From Paenibacillus sp. J45TS6 (GTDB lineage: Bacteria > Bacillota > Bacilli > Paenibacillales > Paenibacillaceae): DNA of 64,000 nucleotides. How positions within the stretch are numbered: position 1 is the first letter of the stretch; every line of letters starts with the position of its first letter. Where the stretch lies: assembly GCF_018403285.1 (NCBI RefSeq), contig NZ_BOSJ01000019.1, forward strand, positions 25,095-89,094. Reading direction: 5' to 3'. A program made the translations under genes and the position numbers. Under the pieces are notes generated by a model. The model did no database searches and was not told where the DNA came from. It was given only the letters and a program-made list of their open reading frames with translations. Shown here one piece after another: positions 44,843-53,543 of the stretch.

Positions 44843-45394
44843 TTATAGATTTCTGTCTATCAAAATCCCTAGTTGTACTGCTATCACACGAGGCGGATAA
44901 GGCATCCCTTCTTTGATCCACCATTCCACAATGCCTACAAAAGAGGTAACTATAAATTGAAGTATAACCTCTTCATTCAATTCTCGATTGATCGCTTTTG
45001 TTGTGTCAATATCGTTTTTCATTTCTTCGATAAGAAGCGCTTGGAACCGAGTACGAAAAGAAGATGCTTTCGTACTTGCTAATAACGTTGAAAAGAAAGT
45101 ATAGTTGCTTTCAAAGTATTCGAACCAGCCTACATTCGATTCTACAAAATCTAAATCCAATTCAGCTGCTGATTCGCACATTACCCTTAGTTTATTAATA
45201 TGTTCTTCAATGATTTTATCCAGCAGATCATACTTATCCGAGTAATGAAGATAAATGGTTCCTCGGTTCACATTTGCCCGGTCAGCAATATCCTGAATGG
45301 TAATATCATCAAAATTTTTATTAGACATCAGTTCGATAACAGCTTTTTTGATCGCTTCCTGGCTTTTGGTTATTCTTCTATCCACTTTAGTCAT
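44843..45394 (-). CDS. TetR/AcrR-family repressor
   Basis: 183 residues. The N-terminal helix-turn-helix reads ITIQDIADRANVNRGTIYLH with YSDKYDLLDKI after it. The C-terminal ligand domain is variable and helical. The gene faces the aldo-keto reductase operon, and its own upstream region contains the same operator as that operon, so it probably represses both and is released by the compound the enzymes act on. Confidence 0.88.
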   Translation of the reverse strand: MTKVDRRITKSQEAIKKAVIELMSNKNFDDITIQDIADRANVNRGTIYLHYSDKYDLLDKIIEEHINKLRVMCESAAELDLDFVESNVGWFEYFESNYTFFSTLLASTKASSFRTRFQALLIEEMKNDIDTTKAINRELNEEVILQFIVTSFVGIVEWWIKEGMPYPPRVIAVQLGILIDRNL

Positions 45395-45455
45395 TGTTAG
45401 GTCACCAATCTTTTCTAAAGATAATCAGCAGTATTTGCAGTATTTTCTTTTTATA

Positions 45456-45493
45456 ATTATAAACAAGTGTTGATTAATCAATCAATATTCATT
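45456..45493 (-). promoter_or_regulatory. tetR promoter and autoregulatory operator
   Basis: On the minus strand TTGATT, 18 nt and TATAAT (45456-45461) form a promoter whose -35 lies inside the operator copy 45468-45493 (plus strand TGTTGATTAATCAATCAATA and on). Binding would shut off tetR itself. The remaining gap to 45816 holds only a GC-rich hairpin (AACCCCGCTTC/GAAGGGGGGTT, 45737-45762). Confidence 0.65.
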
Positions 45494-45816
45494 TTTAAGT
45501 TTTGTCATTTTTGAAAAGGATCTGCTTTTAACCATTCTTTTTTAAGTAGGGCATACTGGAAGGTATTTTCGTATTACTATTTACCTCCTGTGAGTGTGTT
45601 TTATATGATTTTCGATATGGATAAATAACATGCGATCTTTAACATAATAATTAATTTTGACTGCCATGGACTTATCGGCATGCTTGGTAATATTGGATGG
45701 AAAACCTCCGTTACATACCTGAAGAGAAGTAACATAAACCCCGCTTCTAGCGAAGGGGGGTTATATCGTTTATACTGATAAAACCAATTTAGTTCTTAGG
45801 AGATGTTTGACGAACC

Positions 45817-46983
45817 ATGAACAAGAAAGAAGTCGCGCACATACGCAAGCAGTTTAAGATGGATCATGATTTACTGAATATTTACGATATTCTTAACGTG
45901 TACATTATGAAGGAAACAAACGAAGTATATCACTGGGAGCGGAATCCTTTTGAATTAGTGGAGCGAGAGAAACAGGAGCTGCACATGGGTAATTTTAAAA
46001 AACTGCTCACTGGTGAATTAGATCAGAAGTTGTTCGAACTTAAGTTTCAAGAAGAAGCAGAGGAACCAGCGCAGGTGCTATTGCACCAAGCTTTAGTAAC
46101 AGGTGATCCCGAAGAATGGCAGGACCTTATGCTCCTGCTCGTAGATAAAATGTTGGTGGATGCCAAATATGAGCGGGATACCGTAATTACTTTCGTGCGT
46201 GGACAGTACTACTTACCGACCAAAGCCAGAAATGAAGAAGCCGAGGAGAGCGGGAAAGACGAGGTATTCGCACATCCGTTCATACTATGCAGTGTAAATT
46301 CTACAGAGAAGCAAAAGAAAACTCTATTATTCGATTATGTAGAGAGAGAATATAAGTACAATGTGAATGTAGATCCGATTATCAAGCTTAGTTCGCCGGA
46401 GCAAGGGTTCTTTTATCCAAGTGTGACAGACAATTACTCCGATGTGAACCGCATTTTGTACTGTACGGGAAAATCGAACTTTCCAGATCCGCATTTCATC
46501 GAACAGGTCTTAACTGCCGAAAGGTCCGTAACGGCACTGGAAGAGAGAGCGATCTTCGAGGACATCGTGAAGGAAGTGGCGGGTGAGGAACTTGATGCTT
46601 CCACCATCGCACAGGTGTACGAAGAGATTCAGTATGTGATTGAAACGAACGAGGAGGAAGAAGAACCTCCGAAGCTGGATTATAAAGATTTAGAACGTGT
46701 CCTAACGGTAAGCGGAGTAGAGGACGTAACACCGGAGAAAGTAGAACGGGCTTTTGAAACAATTATTGATGATAGGAACTATGAACTGAAAGCGAGCAGC
46801 GTTATGCCGAAATATACTACAAAATCGATTAAGATCGATACCAAGGTAGCCACAATTTCGGTCAGCCCGCAGGATTTAAAGTATGTGAAACAGGTGAATT
46901 TCCAAGGGAAACGATGCATCATGATTGAGGTCGACGAAGATGTTGTGATCGAAGGATTTACGCTTAGTACAGAGACGTTGTAG
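45817..46983 (+). CDS. DUF4317 family protein
   Basis: 388 residues. The opening MNKKEVAHIRKQFKMDHDLL and KDIYNVYV-like segment (here YDILNVYIMKET) are the DUF4317 signature, found in Firmicutes. The protein is cytoplasmic and acidic, with an EEEEEPP linker near residue 288. Its C-terminal 80 residues look like a separate alpha/beta domain (KSIKIDTKVATISVSPQDL). No function is known. The ribosome site AGGAG is about 14 nt from the ATG, an unusually long gap. Confidence 0.75.
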   Translation: MNKKEVAHIRKQFKMDHDLLNIYDILNVYIMKETNEVYHWERNPFELVEREKQELHMGNFKKLLTGELDQKLFELKFQEEAEEPAQVLLHQALVTGDPEEWQDLMLLLVDKMLVDAKYERDTVITFVRGQYYLPTKARNEEAEESGKDEVFAHPFILCSVNSTEKQKKTLLFDYVEREYKYNVNVDPIIKLSSPEQGFFYPSVTDNYSDVNRILYCTGKSNFPDPHFIEQVLTAERSVTALEERAIFEDIVKEVAGEELDASTIAQVYEEIQYVIETNEEEEEPPKLDYKDLERVLTVSGVEDVTPEKVERAFETIIDDRNYELKASSVMPKYTTKSIKIDTKVATISVSPQDLKYVKQVNFQGKRCIMIEVDEDVVIEGFTLSTETL

Positions 46984-47064
46984 AAATCAGGTTCACAGTA
47001 TTTGATTTAAGATTAACGGCATGAATAATTCCAAAGCTATGCTTTAAATAAATCTATAATTAAT

Positions 47065-47103
47065 AAAACGGAGCTCCCTAACGAGGTTGCTCCGTTTTTT
47101 CGT
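47065..47103 (+). terminator. Terminator after the DUF4317 gene
   Basis: AAAACGGAGC (47065-47074) pairs perfectly with GCTCCGTTTT (47089-47098), followed by TT. Confidence 0.85.
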
Positions 47104-47183
47104 CTATATCGGAGGGAAATATTAGGAAAGAAGGCTATGGTAGAATAAAATCATCAAATCGCAATTATTGGAGGTAATCTCTC

Positions 47184-47699
47184 TTGATCATTCAATTAGG
47201 TAATTTCGAAGTGAATTCTGGGCAACTGGTTGTCGCTGATCCTTGTTATGAACTAGATACCAATACCGTTATCATGGGTGTATTAGAGCTTGCTGCGAAT
47301 GGTACTTGGAACACGGAAGTAGAGAAGGTGGAAATTCCAGATTGGGGTGAAGCTAACGCTAAATTGACGGCTTATCATCAATCGGTTGCTGAACAGGGAA
47401 CATTCTTGGAGTGGATCAAGTGTCCCTTTGTGGTTGGGGTGGATAGCGGACAGGCTGGGATTTTTGATAGTAACCATTACCGAATTCCTGATGCTGCTAA
47501 TTACAGCGGTGATAATGATACGGACAGCGAATGGTATCTTGCCTGCTGTGATATCACTGACAATGGGGAAGAAGCGGGTGTTCTGACGGGTGGCGTTGTA
47601 TCTCGTACCGGTATGGGTGATGGTGCTTACGGTGTGTATAAAGCAGTTAATGGACAGAGTCAGGTTGTTGGTGTGAAGATTGTGTTTATTAAGAATTAA
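47184..47699 (+). CDS. DUF4241-like protein, probable immunity protein
   Basis: 171 residues from TTG at 47184, 8 nt after GGAGGT. Blocks are SGQLVVADPCYELDT, VGVDSGQAGIFDSNHYRIP, WYLACCDIT and GVLTGGVVSRTGMGDGAYGV, which I associate with DUF4241. That family is frequent beside polymorphic toxins. Here it is the first of three small genes, the second being Imm7-like, and is followed by a hairpin duplicated 690 bp downstream. An immunity role is inferred from context. Confidence 0.6.
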   Translation: MIIQLGNFEVNSGQLVVADPCYELDTNTVIMGVLELAANGTWNTEVEKVEIPDWGEANAKLTAYHQSVAEQGTFLEWIKCPFVVGVDSGQAGIFDSNHYRIPDAANYSGDNDTDSEWYLACCDITDNGEEAGVLTGGVVSRTGMGDGAYGVYKAVNGQSQVVGVKIVFIKN

Positions 47700-47734
47700 C
47701 TCTCTACTAATAAGACTAAATAAAAAACAAGCGC

Positions 47735-47773
47735 AAACGGCCATGGAAGGATATCCTTGTATGGCCGTTTTAT
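47735..47773 (+). repeat. Hairpin repeat, copy 1
   Basis: AAACGGCCAT (47735-47744) pairs with ATGGCCGTTT (47761-47770) with inner AGGATATCCT. The hairpin and the preceding AACAAGCGC are nearly identical to 48413-48460. It would terminate the DUF4241 gene. Confidence 0.85.
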
Positions 47774-47863
47774 TAGGATACACGACAATAAGTGCAACCC
47801 ATGACTGCCAATCTGTAGAAGGAAAAGATATCTATTTTAATGAAGGGCTAGAGAGGTGGAAAT

Positions 47864-48280
47864 ATGTACCAATATCATGGTTGGGCAGTCATATTAGAAA
47901 GTACTGGTGACGAGGTAAGCAATGAAAAAGAAATAAAGATTGTTGAAGCGATTAAAAAGTACATTGAAGATTTGCAGCTGAATGTAGATGTATTAGATAT
48001 GAAGGCGGTAAATGGACAATATCATCTTTGGATGACGGGATTATGGAATCGTGAGCCTTCATTAAAATTTAGCCCTGTAGAAATAATGAAAAATATAGGG
48101 ATTATTGCACCTGGCTCATATGGAATGCTCTATGTATTTAATGATGAACATCCAAAACATTTTAATGAGTTTAGAGTATATGCTCTTGCAAGGGGGAACG
48201 TGGAAGAGAAAGGTGACCCATTTTTGTCACCACTAATACCCGTTGTAACTGATGACATTGAAGCAGCTGACACGGAGTAA
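47864..48280 (+). CDS. Imm7-family immunity protein
   Basis: 138 residues from the ATG at 47864, behind GAGAGGTGGAAAT. The start MYQYHGWAVILES, the middle APGSYGMLYVFNDEH and the end NEFRVYALARGNVEEKGDPF leading to LSPLIPVV match the Imm7 family of polymorphic-toxin immunity proteins. It should bind and neutralise a nuclease-type toxin, but no cognate toxin lies in the window, so it is an orphan. It sits between the two hairpin copies. Confidence 0.75.
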   Translation: MYQYHGWAVILESTGDEVSNEKEIKIVEAIKKYIEDLQLNVDVLDMKAVNGQYHLWMTGLWNREPSLKFSPVEIMKNIGIIAPGSYGMLYVFNDEHPKHFNEFRVYALARGNVEEKGDPFLSPLIPVVTDDIEAADTE

Positions 48281-48422
48281 CATGAGAAACTGCAAGATGC
48301 CCTCCACCTCATTATCATCAGACACTAATAATATTTAGAATGGAATACAACTTACGAATCTCTTTTGAGTACGAGGTGTCACCCTTGGCTTGGCGCTCTG
48401 TCAACTGAATAAAAACAAGCGC

Positions 48423-48461
48423 AAACGGCCATGGAAGGGTATCCTTATATGGCCGTTTTAT
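48423..48461 (+). repeat. Hairpin repeat, copy 2
   Basis: AAACGGCCAT (48423-48432) pairs with ATGGCCGTTT (48449-48458), inner AGGGTATCCT. It would terminate the Imm7 gene and abuts the toxin-tail remnant. Confidence 0.85.
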
Positions 48462-48464
48462 GCA

Positions 48465-48647
48465 ACAGAGGGAAAAGTTATAAAATTTGTTTCTGAACAG
48501 AAAGAGGTTACAGGTTTTAGACAAATATATATTGAAGAGCCTCTAGTTAATCTAGCACCTGAACAATTACAAAAATTAGATAAGATTAAGAGTATGGACG
48601 CAATCGTAGTAAATTCACTTGAAGAATTGAAAGGAGTTTTAAAGTAA
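48465..48647 (+). pseudogene. Probable toxin C-terminal tail remnant
   Basis: An open reading frame without its own start or ribosome site encodes about 60 residues, including VTGFRQIYIEEPLVNLAPEQ and the terminal SMDAIVVNSLEELKGVLK, which read like a genuine folded protein end. Its stop is directly followed by the ATG of the next gene. This is the spacing expected of a toxin and its immunity gene. The frame runs back into the hairpin repeat, where real homology must end. I take it as the surviving tail of a displaced toxin module. Confidence 0.45.
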
Positions 48648-49130
48648 ATGGGAACCTCGTCATTTTTTTTAGTTGAGAGAGACAGATATTCATCAGACAA
48701 TTTACTGTCTTCAGTTATGTTAGCCTCGTTTCATTCTAACGCCATGCTTTACTACAGGAATGAAAAGTACTTTACCGAAGACAATCAATTCAAGTATACG
48801 ACCATTAGTATTATGTATAATCCAGATGATGATGAAAATAAGTTTTTAATATATATTGATGGAGTTATGAACGATGGACTTGAGTTTTATAATAACGGAC
48901 AATTTTTAGGTTTGGACCCATCACTGAGCTTATATCAGGTTGGATGTATTGAGGATGTGTATGATAACGAGGAGTTGCTTTTTAATTTTGTTTTTGAATA
49001 CTTGAAGTTAAATCCCAATCAATATTATTGGTTAGGAGGTTACAATTGGGTTTACAGTTGGGAGGATATGCAAAGATTAAAATCGTTACCGTATGACCCA
49101 GATTGGTGCTATAAGAATCCTAAAAACTAA
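48648..49130 (+). CDS. Hypothetical acidic protein, probable immunity protein
   Basis: 160 residues, strongly acidic and rich in Tyr/Asn, opening MGTSSFFLVERDRYSSDN. I recognise no family. AAGGAG about 11 nt upstream lies inside the end of the toxin-tail remnant, so the two were translationally coupled. Composition, size and position fit an immunity protein of the tail's original toxin. It is A+T-richer than the flanking chromosome. Confidence 0.5.
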   Translation: MGTSSFFLVERDRYSSDNLLSSVMLASFHSNAMLYYRNEKYFTEDNQFKYTTISIMYNPDDDENKFLIYIDGVMNDGLEFYNNGQFLGLDPSLSLYQVGCIEDVYDNEELLFNFVFEYLKLNPNQYYWLGGYNWVYSWEDMQRLKSLPYDPDWCYKNPKN

Positions 49131-49301
49131 CTTGTTTGGTTGTACAGTCCTTGCAACAGGATCGTACAATACTGCCAACAAACCAAACACTAAACAATTC
49201 AAACTCTTGATAAACTTTCAAAGCTCAAATTCTGAATTGTAGACACGGGAAGGTTTCAAAGACGGATAGATCTGGAACAGATAGCATATTTATAGACAAA
49301 C

Positions 49302-49334
49302 AAGGACTCTGCTTAATGCAGGGTCTTTTTTTTA
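49302..49334 (+). terminator. Terminator closing the immunity array
   Basis: AAGGACTCTGC pairs with GCAGGGTCTT (one G-U), then TTTTTTT. An earlier hairpin, TTGTACAGTCCT/AGGATCGTACAA (49140-49169), follows the last gene directly. Confidence 0.75.
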
Positions 49335-49459
49335 TAGACCAATTTCAGCTTCCGAAAAAGTTTACAAAAGTTCACTAATTTATAAAATCGGTGGAAAATT
49401 TAATGTTATAATGGAAGTTGGTCTGCTGAACATGATACATAGGAGGGAGATGAAGTTGT

Positions 49460-50692
49460 ATGGACCATATGATTTTCGAAGTTGGAACCGCTTTATTACT
49501 TATTGCGATCTTTTCACTGATTGCAGGTAAATTCAAGTTTTCAATCATACCCTTTTTAATTGTTTTGGGGATGATCGTTGGGCCGCACGCCCCGACACTG
49601 GGGTTGATTGATTTGACCTTCATTGAAAGCAATGAAGTGATCGCATTTTTAGGACGGATCGGGGTTCTGTTTTTATTATTTTATATAGGACTCGAGTTCT
49701 CCGTATCTAAATTAATTAAATCAGGCCGCAATATTGTGTTTGGTGGAACGGTATATGTTCTGATCAATTTTATTATTGGTTTAGCTTATGGTTTCATGGT
49801 CGATTTTCCGTTATATGAAACGTTAATTATTGCAGGGATGTTATCTGTATCCTCTACGGCCATTGTGGCAAAAGTACTCGTCGATTTCAGACGGACAGGT
49901 AACTCTGAGACAGAGCTCATCCTGGGTATGATTTTGTTTGATGATTTGTTCCTCGCTGTTTTCCTATCCGTGATGTCTGGTTTACTACTAGGGGGAGCAA
50001 CGTCTATTGGTGGTATTCTCCTATCTGTAGCACTCTCAATGGGGTATATGTTACTATTCTTCGTCATCGCAAGAAAAGGAACGCCTTTGCTAAATAAGCT
50101 GCTTAATATCACATCTAATGAAATATTCATCATCGTTGTATTCTCACTTTTGTTCTTTATCTCCGGTTTTTCCGAGACTCTGCACGTAGCAGAAGCGATC
50201 GGGGCTTTATTATTTGGGCTAGCTCTATCGGAAACTTCCCATAGTAAGAGGATTGAACAGCTCGTGGTTCCGTTCCGAGATTTCTTCGGTGCTATATTCT
50301 TCTTTAGCTTTGGTCTAAGTATTGATCCATTAACACTGGGTGATGCTGCATGGATCGCCATTGGGGCTGTTGTGTTAACAATGATAGGGAATATTCTAGC
50401 AGGAATGATCGCTGGACGAAAAGCGGGACTATCTCATAAAGCTTCGACCAATATTGGTCTTACGGTGATGGCTCGGGGAGAGTTCACGATCATTGTAGCT
50501 AATTTAGGTATATCTGCAGGATTGTTACCGATTTTAAAACCATTTTCGGCGCTATATGTGTTAATATTGGCCATTCTTGGGCCCTTACTAGCAAAAGAAT
50601 CGAAACATATCTATAATGGCTTAAATAAACTGTTTAGATGGAACCAAGTAAAGGAAAAACCGAAAGAGGAGAAATTGAACGAAACCATCTGA
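49460..50692 (+). CDS. khtU: Cation:proton antiporter, KhtU/YhaU-like
   Basis: 410 residues with about twelve membrane helices of the CPA2 Na+/H+ exchanger type. Blocks include GLEFSVSKLIKSGRN, the conserved SVSSTAIVAKVL near residue 130, FDDLFLAVFLSVMSG and TVMARGEFTIIVANLGI. Unlike KefB/C it has no C-terminal RCK domain; that part is supplied by the next gene. B. subtilis YhaU works this way as a K+/H+ antiporter. GGAGG is 13 nt from the ATG, a longer gap than usual. Confidence 0.9.
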   Translation: MDHMIFEVGTALLLIAIFSLIAGKFKFSIIPFLIVLGMIVGPHAPTLGLIDLTFIESNEVIAFLGRIGVLFLLFYIGLEFSVSKLIKSGRNIVFGGTVYVLINFIIGLAYGFMVDFPLYETLIIAGMLSVSSTAIVAKVLVDFRRTGNSETELILGMILFDDLFLAVFLSVMSGLLLGGATSIGGILLSVALSMGYMLLFFVIARKGTPLLNKLLNITSNEIFIIVVFSLLFFISGFSETLHVAEAIGALLFGLALSETSHSKRIEQLVVPFRDFFGAIFFFSFGLSIDPLTLGDAAWIAIGAVVLTMIGNILAGMIAGRKAGLSHKASTNIGLTVMARGEFTIIVANLGISAGLLPILKPFSALYVLILAILGPLLAKESKHIYNGLNKLFRWNQVKEKPKEEKLNETI

Positions 50693-50721
50693 ACTCGTTC
50701 AAATAATGGAGGTATACGAAT

Positions 50722-51210
50722 ATGGGAACTATAAGAGAATCTGATCTTCCTGGAATCGGAAAAAAGTATCAATTGGAAGCGAATTCAGGCAGTAAGATCG
50801 TGATTGTCATCCATAATGATGGAAGAAGAGAACTTTATCATTTTTTAGATGAGGATCCAGATGAATGCATCTCTCAAGTAAGCTTGGATGATGAAGAGTC
50901 CAGACAGATTGCTTCTATTATTGGAGGCATGCAATACAAACCTAAGGCACTTGATACGGTTCAAGTAACGCTTGATGAACTCGTCATTGAATGGTGCAAA
51001 ATAGAACCACACTTTAAAAGCATTAATAAAACGATTGAGGAATTACATGTTAGAGCCCGCACTGGTGCAACGATCCTTGCTATTGTGGAGAAGGGGAAAC
51101 AGAAGATTAATCCTGGGCCGCAAGATAAACTGATGTTAGGGATGACTCTTGTTGTAGCGGGAGAGAGAAAACAAATTAAGCAGTTGAATGATCTGTTGTT
51201 AGAAGGGTAA
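50722..51210 (+). CDS. khtT: RCK_C-domain regulator of the antiporter, KhtT/YhaT-like
   Basis: 162 residues. The N-terminal half starts DLPGIGKKYQLEANSGSKIV and the C-terminal RCK_C (TrkA-C) domain has ELHVRARTGATILAIVEKGK and LMLGMTLVVAGERKQIKQL. In B. subtilis the partner binds c-di-AMP and gates KhtU. It is 29 bp downstream of khtU. The order here is khtU-khtT, and no KhtS is present. Confidence 0.9.
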   Translation: MGTIRESDLPGIGKKYQLEANSGSKIVIVIHNDGRRELYHFLDEDPDECISQVSLDDEESRQIASIIGGMQYKPKALDTVQVTLDELVIEWCKIEPHFKSINKTIEELHVRARTGATILAIVEKGKQKINPGPQDKLMLGMTLVVAGERKQIKQLNDLLLEG

Positions 51211-51278
51211 CAAAAGCTCGGTCACGCTGATACGAAAAGTCGGTATACACCAGCTAATATCGTCATAAATGAACGACA

Positions 51279-51321
51279 AAAGACGCTTAGGAATCAATCC
51301 CTAGAAGCGTCTTTATTTTGT
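51279..51321. terminator. Bidirectional terminator
   Basis: AAAGACGCTT (51279-51288) and AAGCGTCTTT (51305-51314) are perfect complements with an inner AGG/CCT, between khtT and the convergent AraC gene. Confidence 0.8.
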
Positions 51322-51344
51322 TTATTCTACTTCTTACCGTTTGA

Positions 51345-52286
51345 CTATACCCACCCCGTAAACTCAAGTATTGACGCATTCGCAGATTGTGCTTGGGACT
51401 GAGCCCCTTTACGCCACTGCTTCGGCGACTCACCTATAAGCTTAGAGAAGCACCGATTGAAGCTGGATATGGATTGAAATCCGACTTGCTCAGATATAGA
51501 AAGAATAGAATCATCCGTACGTTTTAACTGCTTGCAGGCTTCTTCAATCCGGGTGCTGTTTAGAAAATCGAGAGGAGACGTTCCCATCATTTCATGGAAC
51601 TTTCTTCGGAAATGAGTGGGGCTTAAGTGGCATAAATCGGCTAGAAAATCGATGGTGATCGGTTTCATATAGTTTTTCGTGATATATTCCAGAACCGGAG
51701 AAATGACAAAATCACCTTTTACATTTTGCTCGGTTTCTTGATTTGCCAAGGGGAGACTCATGGAGTGAATTCTAAGAAGTTCGATATATAAGGATAACAA
51801 CAAGCCATAGGCACTTTCCTGATAGTAAGTATTCTGCTGTTTCAGTTCTTCTACGACCGACGTCGCAAGGGTATAAACCTTCGGATGGATCTCTTTGTTT
51901 AATACACAGTTCATTCCCTTTAGCATCTGCAGATTGGGTTCGAAGTGGTGGTATGCACCTTTAAATGAATACCTGAAGAGGTCTTCCGGCGAAAAAAAGA
52001 GATAGGACCAGCGGCTGGCTGTATTTGGTGAACTATACGTTGTATGAGGAAGATACCTGGGAATAAAGGTTACATCGCCGGCTTGAAAAGGGACAGACTC
52101 TCCTTTGATCTCCATAAAGCCGCTATCTGAATGACAAATCCCAATCTCCAAATGGTTATGAAAATGGAGATGGTCGCTTTTGATGTCGGAAATCTTCCAA
52201 CGTTCACCGCTTAACAGCAAGATCGGGAAGTTGAGAGGCAAGCTGTAGTGACGGTATTCAATGACCGGTTTCTTTTTTCTGGGCAT
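51345..52286 (-). CDS. AraC-family regulator of the GH105-GH112 operon
   Basis: About 313 residues from the ATG at 52286, 8 nt after GGGAG; an ATG five codons upstream overlaps that site. The N-terminus is a cupin sensor (LHFHNHLEIGICHSDSGFM, then FQAGDVTFIPRYLPHTTY). The C-terminus has two helix-turn-helix motifs (ITIDFLADLCHLSPTHFRRK and ISEQVGFQSISSFNRCFSKL). It is divergent from the glycoside genes and is likely their activator. Confidence 0.87.
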   Translation of the reverse strand: MPRKKKPVIEYRHYSLPLNFPILLLSGERWKISDIKSDHLHFHNHLEIGICHSDSGFMEIKGESVPFQAGDVTFIPRYLPHTTYSSPNTASRWSYLFFSPEDLFRYSFKGAYHHFEPNLQMLKGMNCVLNKEIHPKVYTLATSVVEELKQQNTYYQESAYGLLLSLYIELLRIHSMSLPLANQETEQNVKGDFVISPVLEYITKNYMKPITIDFLADLCHLSPTHFRRKFHEMMGTSPLDFLNSTRIEEACKQLKRTDDSILSISEQVGFQSISSFNRCFSKLIGESPKQWRKGAQSQAQSANASILEFTGWV

Positions 52287-52320
52287 ACTCCATACTCCCA
52301 TTCCGTTGATTTGTGCCTAG

Positions 52321-52451
52321 TATAGGCCAACAATATTCCAATTTCAACCTTATATATGCTATAAATGGTTGGAATTGCGTAGTTTTTCTTTGAATATGCT
52401 TAGATATAGCCCAACAAAGCGGTTTACAATAGTTTTATTAAAGCGCTTCCA
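52321..52451 (+). promoter_or_regulatory. AraC direct repeats, promoter and cre of the GH105-GH112 operon
   Basis: TATAGGCCAACAA (52321-52333) and TATAGCCCAACAA (52405-52417) are direct repeats 84 bp apart, eight helical turns. The second overlaps the -35 position of a promoter whose -10 is TACAAT (52425-52430). TTAAAGCGCTTCCA (52438-52451) matches cre at 13 of 14 positions at the likely transcription start. Confidence 0.65.
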
Positions 52452-52511
52452 TTAGTATCGGATCGCTCTCAATCACCACTTAGGATGTGTACGAACGAGA
52501 GGAGAATACAG

Positions 52512-53531
52512 ATGCTTCAATTAAACTATGACAGAGAAGAGATCGTAAGTATCATCGACAAAGTTGTCAAAAAAACAATGGCGATGGACTTAACTTGGGA
52601 CTGGCCTTGCGGTGTGGCTTATTATGGTGTATCCAGAGCCTATCAAACAACAGGGAATAAAGAGTATCTGAATATGTTGATCCAGTGGGCAGATGAATAT
52701 ATTGAGCTTGGCCTGCCGCATTGGACGGTAAACACATGTGCTATGGGGCATATGCTGATCACATTGTATGAAGAAACAGGGGATCAGAAATATTGGGATA
52801 TTGTGATGAGCAAGGTAGATTATCTCCAGAATCATGCGCTTAGATTTGGAGACAATGTTCTGCAGCATACGGTATCGGCTAATAATGATTTTCCGGAACA
52901 GGCTTGGGCGGATACTTTGTTTATGGCGGCATTTTTCCTGCTCCGTGTAGGAACCAAATTGAAAGATGAGGCAATGATCCAGGATGCCCTCAATCAATAT
53001 TACTGGCATATCAAATACCTGCAAGATCCTAGCAGCGGTTTCTGGTACCATGGCTACAATCATGTCAATCAGGATCACATGTCCGGATTTTTCTGGGGGA
53101 GAGCAAATGCTTGGGGAGCCTACACCATGTCACAAGTGAAAATGCTTTTGAAAGACTGGTATTTATACCCGCAATGCATGGACGTAGAATGTTCACTTCG
53201 GGATCAATTGGCGGCACTCAAGCTTGTTCAAACAGAGAACGGCCTGTGGCGGACGGTACTGGATGACAAGGATTCCTATGAAGAAGTATCTGCATCTTGC
53301 GGTATTGCGGCTGCGATGATCAATAACGGCAATCCGCTGCATACCAAATATGTACAAAAGGCCCTGGATGGCATCGTGAACCATATTACCGAAGATGGAC
53401 GAGTACTCGGTGTATCAGGCGGTACAGCGGTGATGAAAGACCGGGAAGGATATCGTAATATTCCAAAAGACTGGATTCAGGGCTGGGGTCAAGGCCTCGC
53501 ACTCTCTTTTCTATCCGATATGCTTAAATAG
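52512..53531 (+). CDS. Unsaturated rhamnogalacturonyl hydrolase, GH105
   Basis: 339 residues from the ATG at 52512, 7 nt after AGGAG. The alpha/alpha-barrel blocks of GH105/YteR are seen: WDWPCGVAYYGVSRAYQTTG, DNVLQHTVSANNDFPEQAWADTLFMAA (in part) and FFWGRANAWGAYTMSQ. It removes unsaturated galacturonic acid from the disaccharide left by rhamnogalacturonan lyase. No signal peptide is present, so it works in the cytoplasm. It is coupled to a GH112 phosphorylase 12 bp downstream. Confidence 0.9.
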   Translation: MLQLNYDREEIVSIIDKVVKKTMAMDLTWDWPCGVAYYGVSRAYQTTGNKEYLNMLIQWADEYIELGLPHWTVNTCAMGHMLITLYEETGDQKYWDIVMSKVDYLQNHALRFGDNVLQHTVSANNDFPEQAWADTLFMAAFFLLRVGTKLKDEAMIQDALNQYYWHIKYLQDPSSGFWYHGYNHVNQDHMSGFFWGRANAWGAYTMSQVKMLLKDWYLYPQCMDVECSLRDQLAALKLVQTENGLWRTVLDDKDSYEEVSASCGIAAAMINNGNPLHTKYVQKALDGIVNHITEDGRVLGVSGGTAVMKDREGYRNIPKDWIQGWGQGLALSFLSDMLK

Positions 53532-53543
53532 GAGGAATCAACC

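Noticed and set aside
47680-47910. 76-codon frame between the DUF4241 and Imm7 genes
   Set aside because: It runs through the hairpin repeat and overlaps the Imm7 start in another frame. It could hide a second toxin tail, but nothing supports translation.
48318-48524. Minus-strand open frame with LTERQAKGDTSYSKEIRK
   Set aside because: It reads like a real protein piece, but it has no start signal, crosses the hairpin repeat and I could not name the family. It may be a relic; too weak to annotate.
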